Below, piece after piece: positions 54,416 to 64,000 of a stretch of 64,000 nt of DNA (position 1 is its first letter; every line of letters begins with the position of its first letter). The notes under the pieces are model-generated. The model had not been told where the DNA came from. It did no database searches and saw nothing but the letters and a program-made list of their open reading frames with translations. The translations under genes were made by a program, and so were the position numbers. Source of the DNA: Hippasteria phrygiana (Eukaryota; Echinodermata; Asteroidea; Valvatida; Goniasteridae); assembly GCA_037893225.1 (NCBI GenBank), contig JAZGUH010000533.1, positions 1,674,001-1,738,000 of the forward strand, in the 5' to 3' direction.

Positions 54416-55698
54416 GGAATTCCATTGCTGCCATTTAATTAAGCGTCGCATTTGTGGCAGTGTTACTTGGGTCCGCAGCCGTTTGCGCCGTCAACAGCGC
54501 ATAAAAGCGTCGTGCCGTCGGTTAGTCGCGTCTAGCCCTATACTATGCCCCGCCGCATGAGTAGACTCGCGCTCTGGGCCATACTGCGCTGCGCACCAAA
54601 AAACAGACGGTTGTTTTATGAAATTGGATGTCCATGCACCAGTTAATGGTATTTCATGAAACAACTGTCGGGTTTTTTGGTGCGATGACCTGTGTGCGCC
54701 TGCGCAGACATGATGCCGCCATATTGAATTGGTCTTCAAGGCAGAGAGGGGTATTACAGTTGATGTTGGAAATTAGACAGAACCATGAAAAAGTCCTAAT
54801 TTATGGTAAAATATTGAGATGCTTGGGTAAATTGTGAACCTATGCCGAGTTTAAGGCCGACATTTAAAAAACCAAAAAAATCCCCAACTTTTTGCACGCA
54901 GCGCAGTATGGCCCAGAGCGCGAGTCTACTCGTGCGGCGGGGCATAGTATAGGGCTAAGTCGCGTCGTGTCGTACCGTCGCATAGTTCTGTACTGTTTGT
55001 ATAGGGCCGTCGGATAGTCGTGTTGTGCCATCGCATAGTCGCATCGTGCCGTCGCGTCGTGCCACACATGCGACGCGTAAATGGCAGCAATGGAATTCCA
55101 TACGACAAGCATAGTCGCGTCGTGCCGTCGAGTAGTCGCATTGTTGATTTCGGGTCCTTAACCGTTGACGGCGTAAACCCTGAAAATCAACAATGCGACG
55201 GCATGACGCGACTATACGATGGCACGACGCGACTATGCGACGGCCCTATACAAACAGTACAAAACTATCTCTGGCCATGCGACGGTACGACGCGACGGCA
55301 CAACGCGACTATGCCGTCGGCTATGCACGACGCGACTATGCGCCGTTGACGGCGCAAACGGCTGCGGACCCAAGCAACACTGCCACACATGCGACGCGTA
55401 AATGGCAGCAATGTAATTCCGTACGACAAGCATAGTCGCGTCGTGCCGTCGAGTAGTCGCATTGTTGATTTCGGGTCCTTAACCGTTGACGGCGTAAACC
55501 CTGAAAATCAACAATGCGACTATGCGACGCGACTATACAAACAGTACAAAACTATGGCCATGCGACGGTACGACGCGACGGCACAATGCGACTATGCGAC
55601 GGCACGACGCGACTATGCGCCGTTGACGGCCCAAACGGCTGCGGACCCAAGCAACACTGCCAGTACATGCGACGCGTAAATGGCAGCAATGGAATTAC
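54416..55698. repeat. CGACG-rich tandem/inverted repeat complex
   Basis: The outer ends are inverted (ggaattccattgctgcc... at 54416, complement at 55698). Inside are units beginning gccacacatgcgacgcgtaa at 55061 and 55382 and gccagtacatgcgacgcg at 55659 (spacing 321 and 277 bp), each with an internal hairpin around ccgttgacggcg and dozens of gcgactatgcgacgg-type words. A nested TIR element occupies 54533-54957. Open frames across it are by-products of the repeat. Confidence 0.8.
54533..54957. mobile_element. Mutator-like TIR element, 9-bp TSD, nested
   Basis: Nearly perfect ~58-bp TIRs beginning TAGCCCTATACTATGCCCCG on both sides. 9-bp duplication AGTCGCGTC at 54524-54532 and 54958-54966. 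The inner part holds a second inverted pair (caccaaaaaac...gttttttggtg). Because the host sequence is itself repetitive, the TSD is slightly less certain than in the 38117 element. Confidence 0.75.
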
Positions 55699-55820
55699 AT
55701 ACGACAAGACACAAAGTTTGAATTTTTAGCATACATCTTTGGAACAAAAGGTGACTGCTAGTGCTAACGTTAGCAGCTAGGCCTATTAAAATTCATACCT
55801 GTCTGTAGCTTGAAAATTCT

Positions 55821-55911
55821 AGCTCGAAAATTCTAGCTCTTGGCTCATGACATGTGAGATTCGCCAATAGAATCTCACATGTCATGAGCCAAGAGCTAGA
55901 ATTTTCGAGCT
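55821..55911. repeat. Perfect hairpin, 41-bp arms, 9-bp loop
   Basis: agctcgaaaattctagctct... at 55821-55861 is inverted exactly at 55871-55911. Partial extra copies of aaaattctagctc flank both sides. Confidence 0.85.
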
Positions 55912-56220
55912 AAGCCAAGAGCTGGAATTTTCAGCTAACCTGTCTGCATAGCCATAGCTGTGCCAAAACAAATGAAGAAAATTTGACACCCGTACACCGT
56001 TATCATGGTTATGGCCCTAGCCTAGGCTATACCTTGCTTAAGTTTAACTATGCCTATATTAAACAATCTTTGATTGGGACGAAACTTACTATGCCCTCGA
56101 GTCCTTAGTATTATAGTAAGATTACCATATGAAGTGATGCGACTGTACGTACGTGGCAGGTTCATGTTTTTTTTTTTTTATCAAGATAGCTTTTTTAAGT
56201 TTTTTACTTTTTCGGGCTAT

Positions 56221-56527
56221 GAGTTCGGGGGGTCTGTTCTTAACATATTAACACGAGTTCCCTGTTCTTGCACCCGAACGCGGCGGGAACGTGACCCGAG
56301 AACATTGCATCAGGAACAACCAGTCCAGTTTGTTTGAACATGACGTAATTTGACGCAACGTAGAAGACGACCAAAGATGGCGGATGATCCGCCAAACGTT
56401 TTGAAAATAAAGCTTTTTCTGAACAAACTAGGGGAAAATGCAGTCTAAATATTGAATGGGCGTTCGAACACGAACGACGAGACGACGAGCTCGTTTTCGA
56501 ACAAACGAGAACAATTCGCCCGAACTC
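56221..56527. mobile_element. GAGTTCGGGC-ended MITE, copy B
   Basis: Ends gagttcggggggtctgttct and, inverted, gagttcgggcgaattgttct. The body matches copy A (16238-16733) with an internal deletion. Confidence 0.65.
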
Positions 56528-57699
56528 GGCCCTGGCGTCGTTGGTGGCGCCAATAGGTGGCGCTCTGTCCATTTAGATTGGCGCTTCGCTTTATCAGCGC
56601 CAGTATCACATCCGGAGGAATGACACTTATCATAATTATGCCTACGGTGGCGGGGGAGAGAGCCTGAACGTTCACCTCTGGTGGCGCGCATCCGGATACC
56701 TCGAATAGGAAAATAAACTTGTAAAATTTCTTGTATTTTAAAATTTTTTTTTATTAATTGAATGTTAAAGAAATTCACCCACTGAAATGGCTTTTACAAA
56801 ATTGTTTCTACAAGTTGAAAACCAGCCAAATCGAAAGAGAAATATCGTGCTAAAAAATGACCTCAAACTTCCAGAAATCTCTAGAACACATGAAGTATAT
56901 ATTTTTCGCGCGGTTCCCGACATGTGTGTTATAACTGAGGTTAGGCTATACGAGAGAGGACTTGGGACAATGGGGGATTAGGGATAACAATGACATTGAG
57001 GACTTGGGCCGAGTCCTCGGGAGAATTTCGTGTACAAACCTTATGGGAGCTGTTCGGAAAAAGTTGAAGTACAAACAAGAACAAAAGAAGGGTTCCATTC
57101 ATGGTCCTCATAAGTATAGGAAAACGCACATGTATGCGTGTGTACACACACGCATACACAAAAAGTGTCAAGTCAGTAGGCCGAAAGCATCGTGGACTAT
57201 ATGTTTTGGTCTCTGAATTGCTATTGTAAAACTAAACTGTTAAGAACTTTTCAGCGCCGTTTGTTATATCTCAATTACCCCGTGTAACGTTCATTTTAGA
57301 TTGACCCCCTCCCCCTCCCCCAAAAAGTTATTAGTCCATCTAAAAAATATCCTCCTAACCGTGAAGGTTGGTAAGTCTTCACCAATAATTCCTTCCAATA
57401 TCCTCGGCATAATGAGGATTAAAAATATCCTCTTCACCGTGAGGGTTAAGAATCCTTCAATAAAATAGGGTTACTCGCCCCTAATACTTTTTGGTCTCTT
57501 GTTAAATGGTCATCTCATTTGCATGTCGTAATTGTACGTTTGTGTATCCATGATATTACACTAAATTTATATCCTACCTTGAACTTCAGAAACACACAAA
57601 GGGTGGGGGGGGGGGGGGTAAACAAATCTGGTCTAAGCCTGGTACCACTAACACCGCTTTTTCACACTGGCTATTCTATTGCCGAGTATGACATATGTT
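56528..57699. other. Intergenic; dispersed repeat at 57020-57090
   Basis: 57020-57090 resembles 5440-5500. 57300-57480 has short repeated aaaaatatcctc/accgtga words. A G run is at 57604-57617. No exon recognised. Confidence 0.4.
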
Positions 57700-59489
57700 T
57701 AAATCTGTTATAATTAGTCATCATACTCATTAAATGACATCTCTAGAAAGGTATAAATCTCCTTACTTCAACCGTGCAGCTCTTCCTTGTTTTCTGCCGA
57801 CACGCGTTATTATAGTACTATTTTGAGACCGTGAGGGGCCCGGATACCGTGAAAATGGTGTTTAACTCGGATCAGCGGTCCCTAAACTTTGAAAGCATAT
57901 TGTATACCGCAGTGGCCCCTAAATCTAATTGTATATACCGCACCCGTACGTACGTACGGTATACCCAAAACTAGTGGGACCGAAAGTAAAATGAAACACT
58001 CTTGCTTTAATTTCTGCCTTGGCGAAGTTTTCTGCCTTGTGAACAACGAAAGATGTTCCATTTGTTAGTTCATGACGTTTAAGAGCAATTAATGGCAGTT
58101 TCGAGTTTGTAAACATACCCAAAATTGGGACGCGGAATACTGACAGCCGATATGTTTGCTAGACTTAATTTGATGTCATTTTCTGAAAGAGTTGAGTATA
58201 AAAAGGCTATATTCTTGTCTACAAATGTATAAACAAAATTACTCCTTTGTATATGACAAATCTGTTTATGTAACCTGGAAAAATGACACACCATGGGGAC
58301 TTTACTCGACACAAAAAATAGACAAGCAATACCAGGATCTAAAGAACAAGTCGCGAACTATTTTATTAGGAAAAGGATTTAGAATGAAGTGAACTTGTGA
58401 CTCAAACCTTGGAAAAATAAAACCAGACACAATTATAAACTTATTCAAAACTCTTTAAACCAAACACCAAATAAAACAGTTTAAACCAACAAAAAAATAA
58501 CACAGTTTAAACCAAAGAGCAAGGTATGCTTAAACCAACACAAAAAATTTAAGTCTAAACCAACACAGAGTATCAAATAATGGACCTTAGGTACACTCTG
58601 ATTGAAACCTATAAGAATCAAAAGAAAAGAGAAAAGAAAGAATACATCAAAACAAAGTGCTCATGATCGAAACCAAGGTTAAATCTGCTATATACTTATA
58701 CATGTACATGTTGCCTATATACAGTAAAGTAAGCTTACAGGCTCAACATACACTGGAAACAAAGAACTTTCTTGTGAATATCTAATGAGTTTACATAAGG
58801 GATTAGGGCTCTGAAACCACAGCAGCACATGGCCAAGCAATTAACTTAAAGTAGACTTCCTCAAGTCCATGAAGTCTAAAACTAGAAAAGAGCAATAAAG
58901 TTACAAACAGGTGGTCATATAATACAGGCGAAAATGGGGCTGAAGAAAGTCTAATCTACTCATGAATAAACATTCAAATGATACACTCAGAAAGGAATTT
59001 GCACACTTAAATCTCTGTGGGAAAACTAGATCTCCTACTTGAAACAATGGTAGAGATACACTCTAAAGTCATTCAATCTACATGTTCTAGGGGTAAAAAT
59101 AAAGTCTTTCTCCACAAAAAGAAATTCTCCATGGAAATTAAACCATCCTAAGAGAAACAAGAAAAGTTCTAAAGTAGAAATTGATAACTTGTAAACAATA
59201 TATATATATTCAATGCAAAGAAAACTCAAGTTATCCTAAAACAGTACTTCTTTCCTTATTTCAAATAGATCACAAAGGCAAGAAAATCACAATAATACAA
59301 AATGCAAATGCGCTGACCCATCGTGATAAAGTAAAATCTCAAAGCTTTCTAAAAAGAACTAACTTTCCAAAGATAAAACCTCGCTTTAAACCAAATAAAA
59401 CCTATCAAAACTGTAATAAAACTCAAAATATGATTATACAATATAAAAAGAACAACAATTGGACGATAAAACTTACCAGGGCACTGTAG
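57700..59489. other. AT-rich intergenic region with TTTAAACCAA repeats
   Basis: 58454-58570 contains about five spaced copies of (t)ttaaaccaa(c/a). The open frame 58192-58392 has no recognisable domain. Confidence 0.4.
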
Positions 59490-59752
59490 CAGACGAAAGA
59501 CAAGGCTACGGCAGGTCGCACAACTCAAAGGAGTGTGAAAGAGGCACATGTGCACTCTTCTCCGCCGGTCTGCTAAGTAAAGGCAAGCTAAAACACTGTA
59601 CACAAGTATAACTGTGGTCAAGGGGGAAGATGCTGCTACTGGGGCCAGGGGGACACACAACTAAATAAACCACAGTACATGTTAAAAATAATAAGCAGGG
59701 GAGCAACTCTCTAAAAATAACAAGCAATATAATTTGGCCCTGCCACATTTAC
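59490..59752 (-). other. Possible minus-strand leader exon or LTR-like segment
   Basis: Read on the - strand it begins TGTGGCAGGGCC and reaches CAGTGCCCTG|GTAAGT, a consensus donor on the plus strand at 59474-59480. Three minus frames stay open for 60-100 residues without recognisable domains. It could be a 5' leader exon or an LTR start; no mate LTR was found. Confidence 0.25.
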
Positions 59753-60182
59753 ACCACTTATTCAGAATCGTGAAACGAGACAATCCACTGACATATGGCG
59801 CTGAAGATTCCTTTTGCGAAACAAGAATGTTATGCCTCGAGCTTTGCTGTAACAGGTACAATCATATGGAATAATTTGCATGACTTCTCTGACCTCGTTC
59901 AAATCTGAACTACGTCAAACCATGGAGGTAGGAATGGTCAAACGTTCAGTCAGTAATATTTCCGCAAATATGTATTCACTGATTATACAAATCTAAATCT
60001 GTGCTGATCTACGGAGTTCACAAACTTGGTTGTCATAACAATAAGGAGCCGGATGGGAATTTTCCCGTGTTTTCTCCCAAAAGGGTTTTTCGCGGTTTTT
60101 TCGCCCCTCCCGTAATCAGCGAATATTATAGCCATATATTTTCTTGATGTCACAAAATATTTCCAAATTGTTTTGTGTTCAC

Positions 60183-60793
60183 TTAAAGGTACACATTGCT
60201 TTGGATTTTGCGATTTGGGCTATAAAACTGAAATGGATATGGTTGGGAAGCTTTTTTTAAAAGTAGAATATAAAGATTCACATAACTATCCCTTCAAATT
60301 GCGTGGTTTTTGTTTAATTTCGTGACAAATAGCAGTCCGCCATTTTGTAGAACCAAATTTTTGACTCCACAAAATGGCGGACTGTGTTCACCAGTCGTAT
60401 TTCCAGTCGCATCTGGTTGAAGTACGTTCTGTTGATCCATTTTGATGTACTGTGGCACGGCGCGCAGCACTGGCGATATATGTCGAGAGGTAGAGAATTG
60501 TACCTGGCGATCATCTGATAGGTTCACAAGGCCACTGGCTGCGGCGCCAGCCTAAAGACTCTTACAGCGTATTTTGCGCATTATTTAGACGGTGGTATTT
60601 AGTACTGGAAATACGTCTATGTATCGCGGGTCAGATGTCAGGGGTAAGCGGCCAATTTTTTTGTTTCGTAATCACTAATCACTAATTACAACACATTATA
60701 CGTGTTTTTTTGCATGAACAACTCTTATAAAAGATAAGGAACATTTCCAAACAGTAAAATTTCATGACATTTGAAGGCAATGTGTCCCTTTAA
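60183..60793. mobile_element. TTAA-flanked element (AGG-ACACATTGC ends), copy 2
   Basis: TTAA at 60183-60186 and 60790-60793. The body matches 46417-46916 closely, with an additional inverted block (ccgccattttgt...acaaaatggcgg at about 60338-60380) absent from copy 1. Confidence 0.8.
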
Positions 60794-60819
60794 CACACCT
60801 CATAATTAGCGATATTGTT

Positions 60820-61053
60820 TCACACTGTACATGTAGTTGTAATAGTTGTACAATATTTATACTATAGTTGCTTAACAATTATGCATCAAACAGTGCTTTT
60901 ATTTTATTGTATTGTATTTATAATGTATTTTACTTGTACATGTGTGTATTCATTTGTAATTGTATTGTATGCAGGGCCCCAATGGAAACCAGTTTTAAAC
61001 TGTTTGGGCATACCCTGGGTAAAGAAATGTAATAAATAAATAAATAAATAAAC
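60820..61053 (+). mobile_element. LINE 3' end with (AATA)n tail
   Basis: gcagggccccaatggaaacc...aaactgtttgggcataccctgg followed by aataaataaataaataaata resembles the 3' UTR and short-repeat tail of L2/CR1-group LINEs. The 5' part is absent. Confidence 0.6.
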
Positions 61054-61656
61054 ATCAAAATAGTCATTGATCGGACGGAAGTCGCCATAACTCGTAAGTA
61101 ACTGCATGCATAAATGTTTCCCCCTTCCTAGATCCTGCGGGTGATGTGATAAGTGACCCTGCAGCCTTGCCACCAAAGTGCATGTGGGCGCGCGCGCACG
61201 CGCACGCACAAGATATTGCATAATTCATGTCCAGTAATGACCTCTGCAGTAAAATATTGACGTAGGCATAAATTATTCCTCCGGGCGGGTACGGTGATAC
61301 TGCAACCTCGTTCCCATGGTGTCGAGCAGCGCCCTCACCGACACCACAGCTGCTCTCTAACCCTGGTATGGGATCTTTTAAATATCCAATATTTTTGGAT
61401 ACGCATGCAAATTAGGCTCCCTGTGAGCGATGTATTCTGGGCACGTAGTAGTCTGATGGCAATTCTTAAACTTCACATCTTCGTCGAATTCACAGCATAG
61501 GCTCTTTGGTACTAGATTGATTAGCTTGATTGTAAAATCGTGCAAAAAGACCGCAAACTACGTGCAGTTCATGGGTTCTCAAAATGGTTGACAATGGTAG
61601 CACCGGTGTTAATCATGCATGATGGGAGATCAATGAAGCGTCATTTATCAACTTTA

Positions 61657-61854
61657 TACGCACAGGCTCGTATTTTGTAAGTAAGGAATGTTAAGTTGAG
61701 TCAAGTTGAGTCGTGAAAGTAATTGCGGAAAACCTCTTTTTTGTCCACCGACTCTCCAGATGTGCGTCCCACGATTGTCGCTTTTGGAACATAAGATGCA
61801 AGTATCAGATTTGACTTTTTGATTTGTACTTTTTGAGGGGCTGGTCGTCGCCAT
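61657..61854 (-). CDS. Short ORF, candidate first exon, unassigned
   Basis: ATG at 61852-61854 in a good context (gcaATGG), 65 codons: MATTSPSKSTNQKVKSDTCI then LCSKSDNRGTHIWRVGG. CILC could be half of a zinc-binding motif. No family recognised and no convincing donor, so it may be chance. Confidence 0.2.
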
Positions 61855-62159
61855 TGCAGAAATTTTGGAGAATATATTAGGCCTACTACAGAAAAGTCAC
61901 CAGGCCTAACGTAAAAAACAACAAAAGTTTCACCTTTTTCTTCGCGCCAGCAAACTTTCATCAAACAGTGGCATCATCAACTGTACGGTCACTTATTGAA
62001 TTATGCTAATAAGCCAATGCTGTATTTTCACTATCCATTCAAGGCACGAGTACGAGTAAGGAGTTCCCATCCCAGGGCTTACTATTGGAAACGAGGTTGA
62101 AAATAAAGTAAGCCATGGGAACCAGGTTTAGTTGGGCGATACTGCTGGCGCTACCGTAC

Positions 62160-62230
62160 TAGACTGGTTCCCGGTCCCTACATTGTCCTTCGGATTTCAA
62201 AAGTACATATGCGGACCGGGAACCAGTCTA
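62160..62230. mobile_element. 71-bp miniature TIR element, 9-bp TSD
   Basis: Perfect 18-bp TIRs TAGACTGGTTCCCGGTCC (62160-62177, inverted at 62213-62230) with an exact 9-bp duplication CTACCGTAC at 62151-62159 and 62231-62239. Only 35 bp lie between the TIRs. Confidence 0.85.
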
Positions 62231-62239
62231 CTACCGTAC

Positions 62240-64000
62240 CCGCTTTATCGGTTCGACGCGAGGTGGCGCTTTCGGACATGTCAGAATAATCAGCAGCCCA
62301 TCTCGTGAATGAATCGACGGAAAAGGGTAAGAAAAAATTGCTGAAAAATTATAGGCCTACTTCAGAAATATGCTCAAAACATTTGGAGCCCCAAAAACCT
62401 ATTACTGGGGTATGAAGAGATTTGGCTCTTTTCTTAAAAAAAAATCATGGAAAGGTTTTTCGTGATATTGACATTTCATAAGCCAATTCGATGTCTCGGG
62501 CGCGCAGGGAATTGTGGGACAGAAATTGGATAAACAAACCCATGTACGTGGGCGCGCCATTCGTGTTGTGCATGCCATAGCATACTCAAAAGTAGTCAAT
62601 TTCAAACAGTGATAATAAGTGTAGCATGGCTCTAAATCAATTAACAAGTGCCCTGATATCAGGAATATTCTTACGATCCATGGTGTTTATATAGAAACTT
62701 AATTCATTTTGGCAGGAAAATAAAATATAAAAAATCGAACTTTCAACTTGCGCTTTCCACGCGTCGGTGCCGCAAAAGAAATCACATGTAAAACTCTAAA
62801 TCTCTTTTTTTACAAATTGTATATATTTTTTTAATGTAAATACATGGGTAATCGTTACCTTTAGGACCCTGTTCCATTAAGAAAACGAAGGAGACAGTTT
62901 ATGTTTCGGAACTTACCTCAATATTTTGCGATGGTAGTGGTACAGGCAGGAAAATAAAACTCTGTGTGCTTGAAATCATTGATATAGGTCGCTAAGATAT
63001 CATGTTGAATATGAGCAAGCTTAATTTTGTGGAAAGATGACAGGGTTTTTATTGATGAGGGAAATTATGGGGTAAAACGGCAATGTCTCTGACTGCAAAC
63101 AAAGGTAGGAAAGTCACATTTTCTTTGAAAGTGCATTTCAAAATTACAACAAACATGAGAAAAAAAGACTGCTTTAGCCTGCAAAAGTCACTTTGGTACT
63201 GTAAAGTCATCTGCAAAAGTCAGTTTTGAACGGAACTCGTACAAAAAATAGAGGTGTCCAAGGTAACGATTACCAATCAAAGGAACGCCAAAAAACGCCT
63301 AAGCTTCGTACACATCAATCAAGTCCAAACTATTATAAACGGGGTGATATAAAAAGAAAATCAGACAAACCAGGCGCACTTAGTTTTGTAACAACCCCGA
63401 GACATCTTGCGTGGCGGAAACCAGACTGGTACCGTATTCGTATTGTGCGTGGATGCCATAAGTCCATTCCCAGAATTAGTCTGGCTCGAGGTACGCGACG
63501 CATGTTCCGTGTTGCTGCGCTGTGCGAAGCGAGATTTGGAACTAATTTTGCCCGTGTTTCATCAATGGACGTCCGGTGGGCCCGGACAATGTTCGGGAAA
63601 AATCACAAATTTTTGGTTCTGAGCGATAAAATGCTGATTCCAAAACCAATTTATAGTAATGGGGTTTCCTATGAGTATGATGGCAAACATTTTGACAGTT
63701 TTGGAAAATTTAGACTTGTAATATGAAGAAATCCAAGCTGAAATGGAAAAACACGTGTCCAAGACGTGTATGCGTTGCTATTAGGCAAAAAGGTTTGTTT
63801 ATAAAAAAAAGCGGTCGTCAGGGAGTTGGCGCATGCGCGAGCGAAACATCGAACTGGCTTATTCTGGTGATGGGGTTCCCGGCAGGAACCACATAGAAAG
63901 ACGCGTATTTTTTCCATAGGCCAGTATGTACATGTACAGCAAGAAAAAGAAATTCATTCCCATGCACTCACGTTTGACATGTGCTCACAAAAACCGCTGC
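62240..64000. other. Intergenic right edge, no gene recognised
   Basis: The longest open frame (63226-63726, +) starts at TTG and overlaps an equally open second frame. Its product is basic but has no recognised domain, so I do not call it a gene. Confidence 0.35.

Noticed and set aside
54960..55700. CRISPR-like or protein-coding array
   Set aside because: The units are long, contain inverted repeats and lack regular spacers; the open frames (for example 55020-55349) only reflect repeat composition.
61303..62124. Element with acctcgttcccatgg / ccatgggaaccaggt ends
   Set aside because: The ends match only over about 15 bp and there is no target duplication; too weak to call.
63226..63726. 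166-codon open frame near the right edge
   Set aside because: It begins at TTG, overlaps another open frame and has no recognisable domain; kept only as a remark.

Overview
This window is animal nuclear DNA, AT-rich, intron-rich and heavily populated by transposons. Two host genes are recognisable. The first is the 3' portion of an AAAS (ALADIN nucleoporin) orthologue on the + strand: seven exons spread from 13976 to 42547, all in phase and with GT/AG junctions. The second is a complete two-exon unorthodox aquaporin of the AQP11 type on the - strand (51966-54063). The gene structures, DIRS and L2/CR1-like retroelements, a 2A-like NPGP motif in the L2-like element, and the very frequent ACATGTACATGT palindrome suggest a marine invertebrate deuterostome (echinoderm, hemichordate or cephalochordate). 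That placement is inference, not proof.

Region 1-4800 holds a broken zinc-finger plus tyrosine-recombinase-like gene, possibly of Crypton ancestry. A 1.44 kb TA-flanked, pogo-like element sits inside its coding sequence, and a decayed Tc1-type transposase follows. Region 5.9-13.5 kb is one old L2/CR1-like LINE that was interrupted by a DIRS retrotransposon (6509-10345), a 1.29 kb near-perfect palindrome flanked by TTA (11513-12800), and a small MITE in its 3' UTR.

Region 13.9-42.7 kb is AAAS. Its large introns are filled with hAT elements (one with a perfect 8-bp target duplication), a fold-back element with ~300-bp arms, TTAA-flanked MITEs, and three more DIRS copies, all in the same orientation as AAAS. 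DIRS copy 2 (30.7-35.1 kb) carries two nested TIR elements and sits against an RTE-type endonuclease fragment. DIRS copy 3 (36.7-42.2 kb) carries a Mutator-like MITE with a 9-bp duplication and a hAT-like element, and its empty-site relative is found at 51.2 kb.

Region 42.7-64 kb holds more MITEs and the aquaporin gene. It also holds a remarkable 1.3 kb CGACG-rich array of tandem and inverted units (54416-55698) with a nested TAG-ended, 9-bp-TSD element, a 41-bp perfect hairpin, a LINE 3' end, and a 71-bp miniature element, also with a 9-bp TSD. No rRNA, CRISPR array or prokaryotic operon is present. The reading-frame breaks seen in nearly every transposon ORF show these are mostly dead copies. 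The most distinctive material is structural: several TIR families can be defined here by their ends and target duplications alone.
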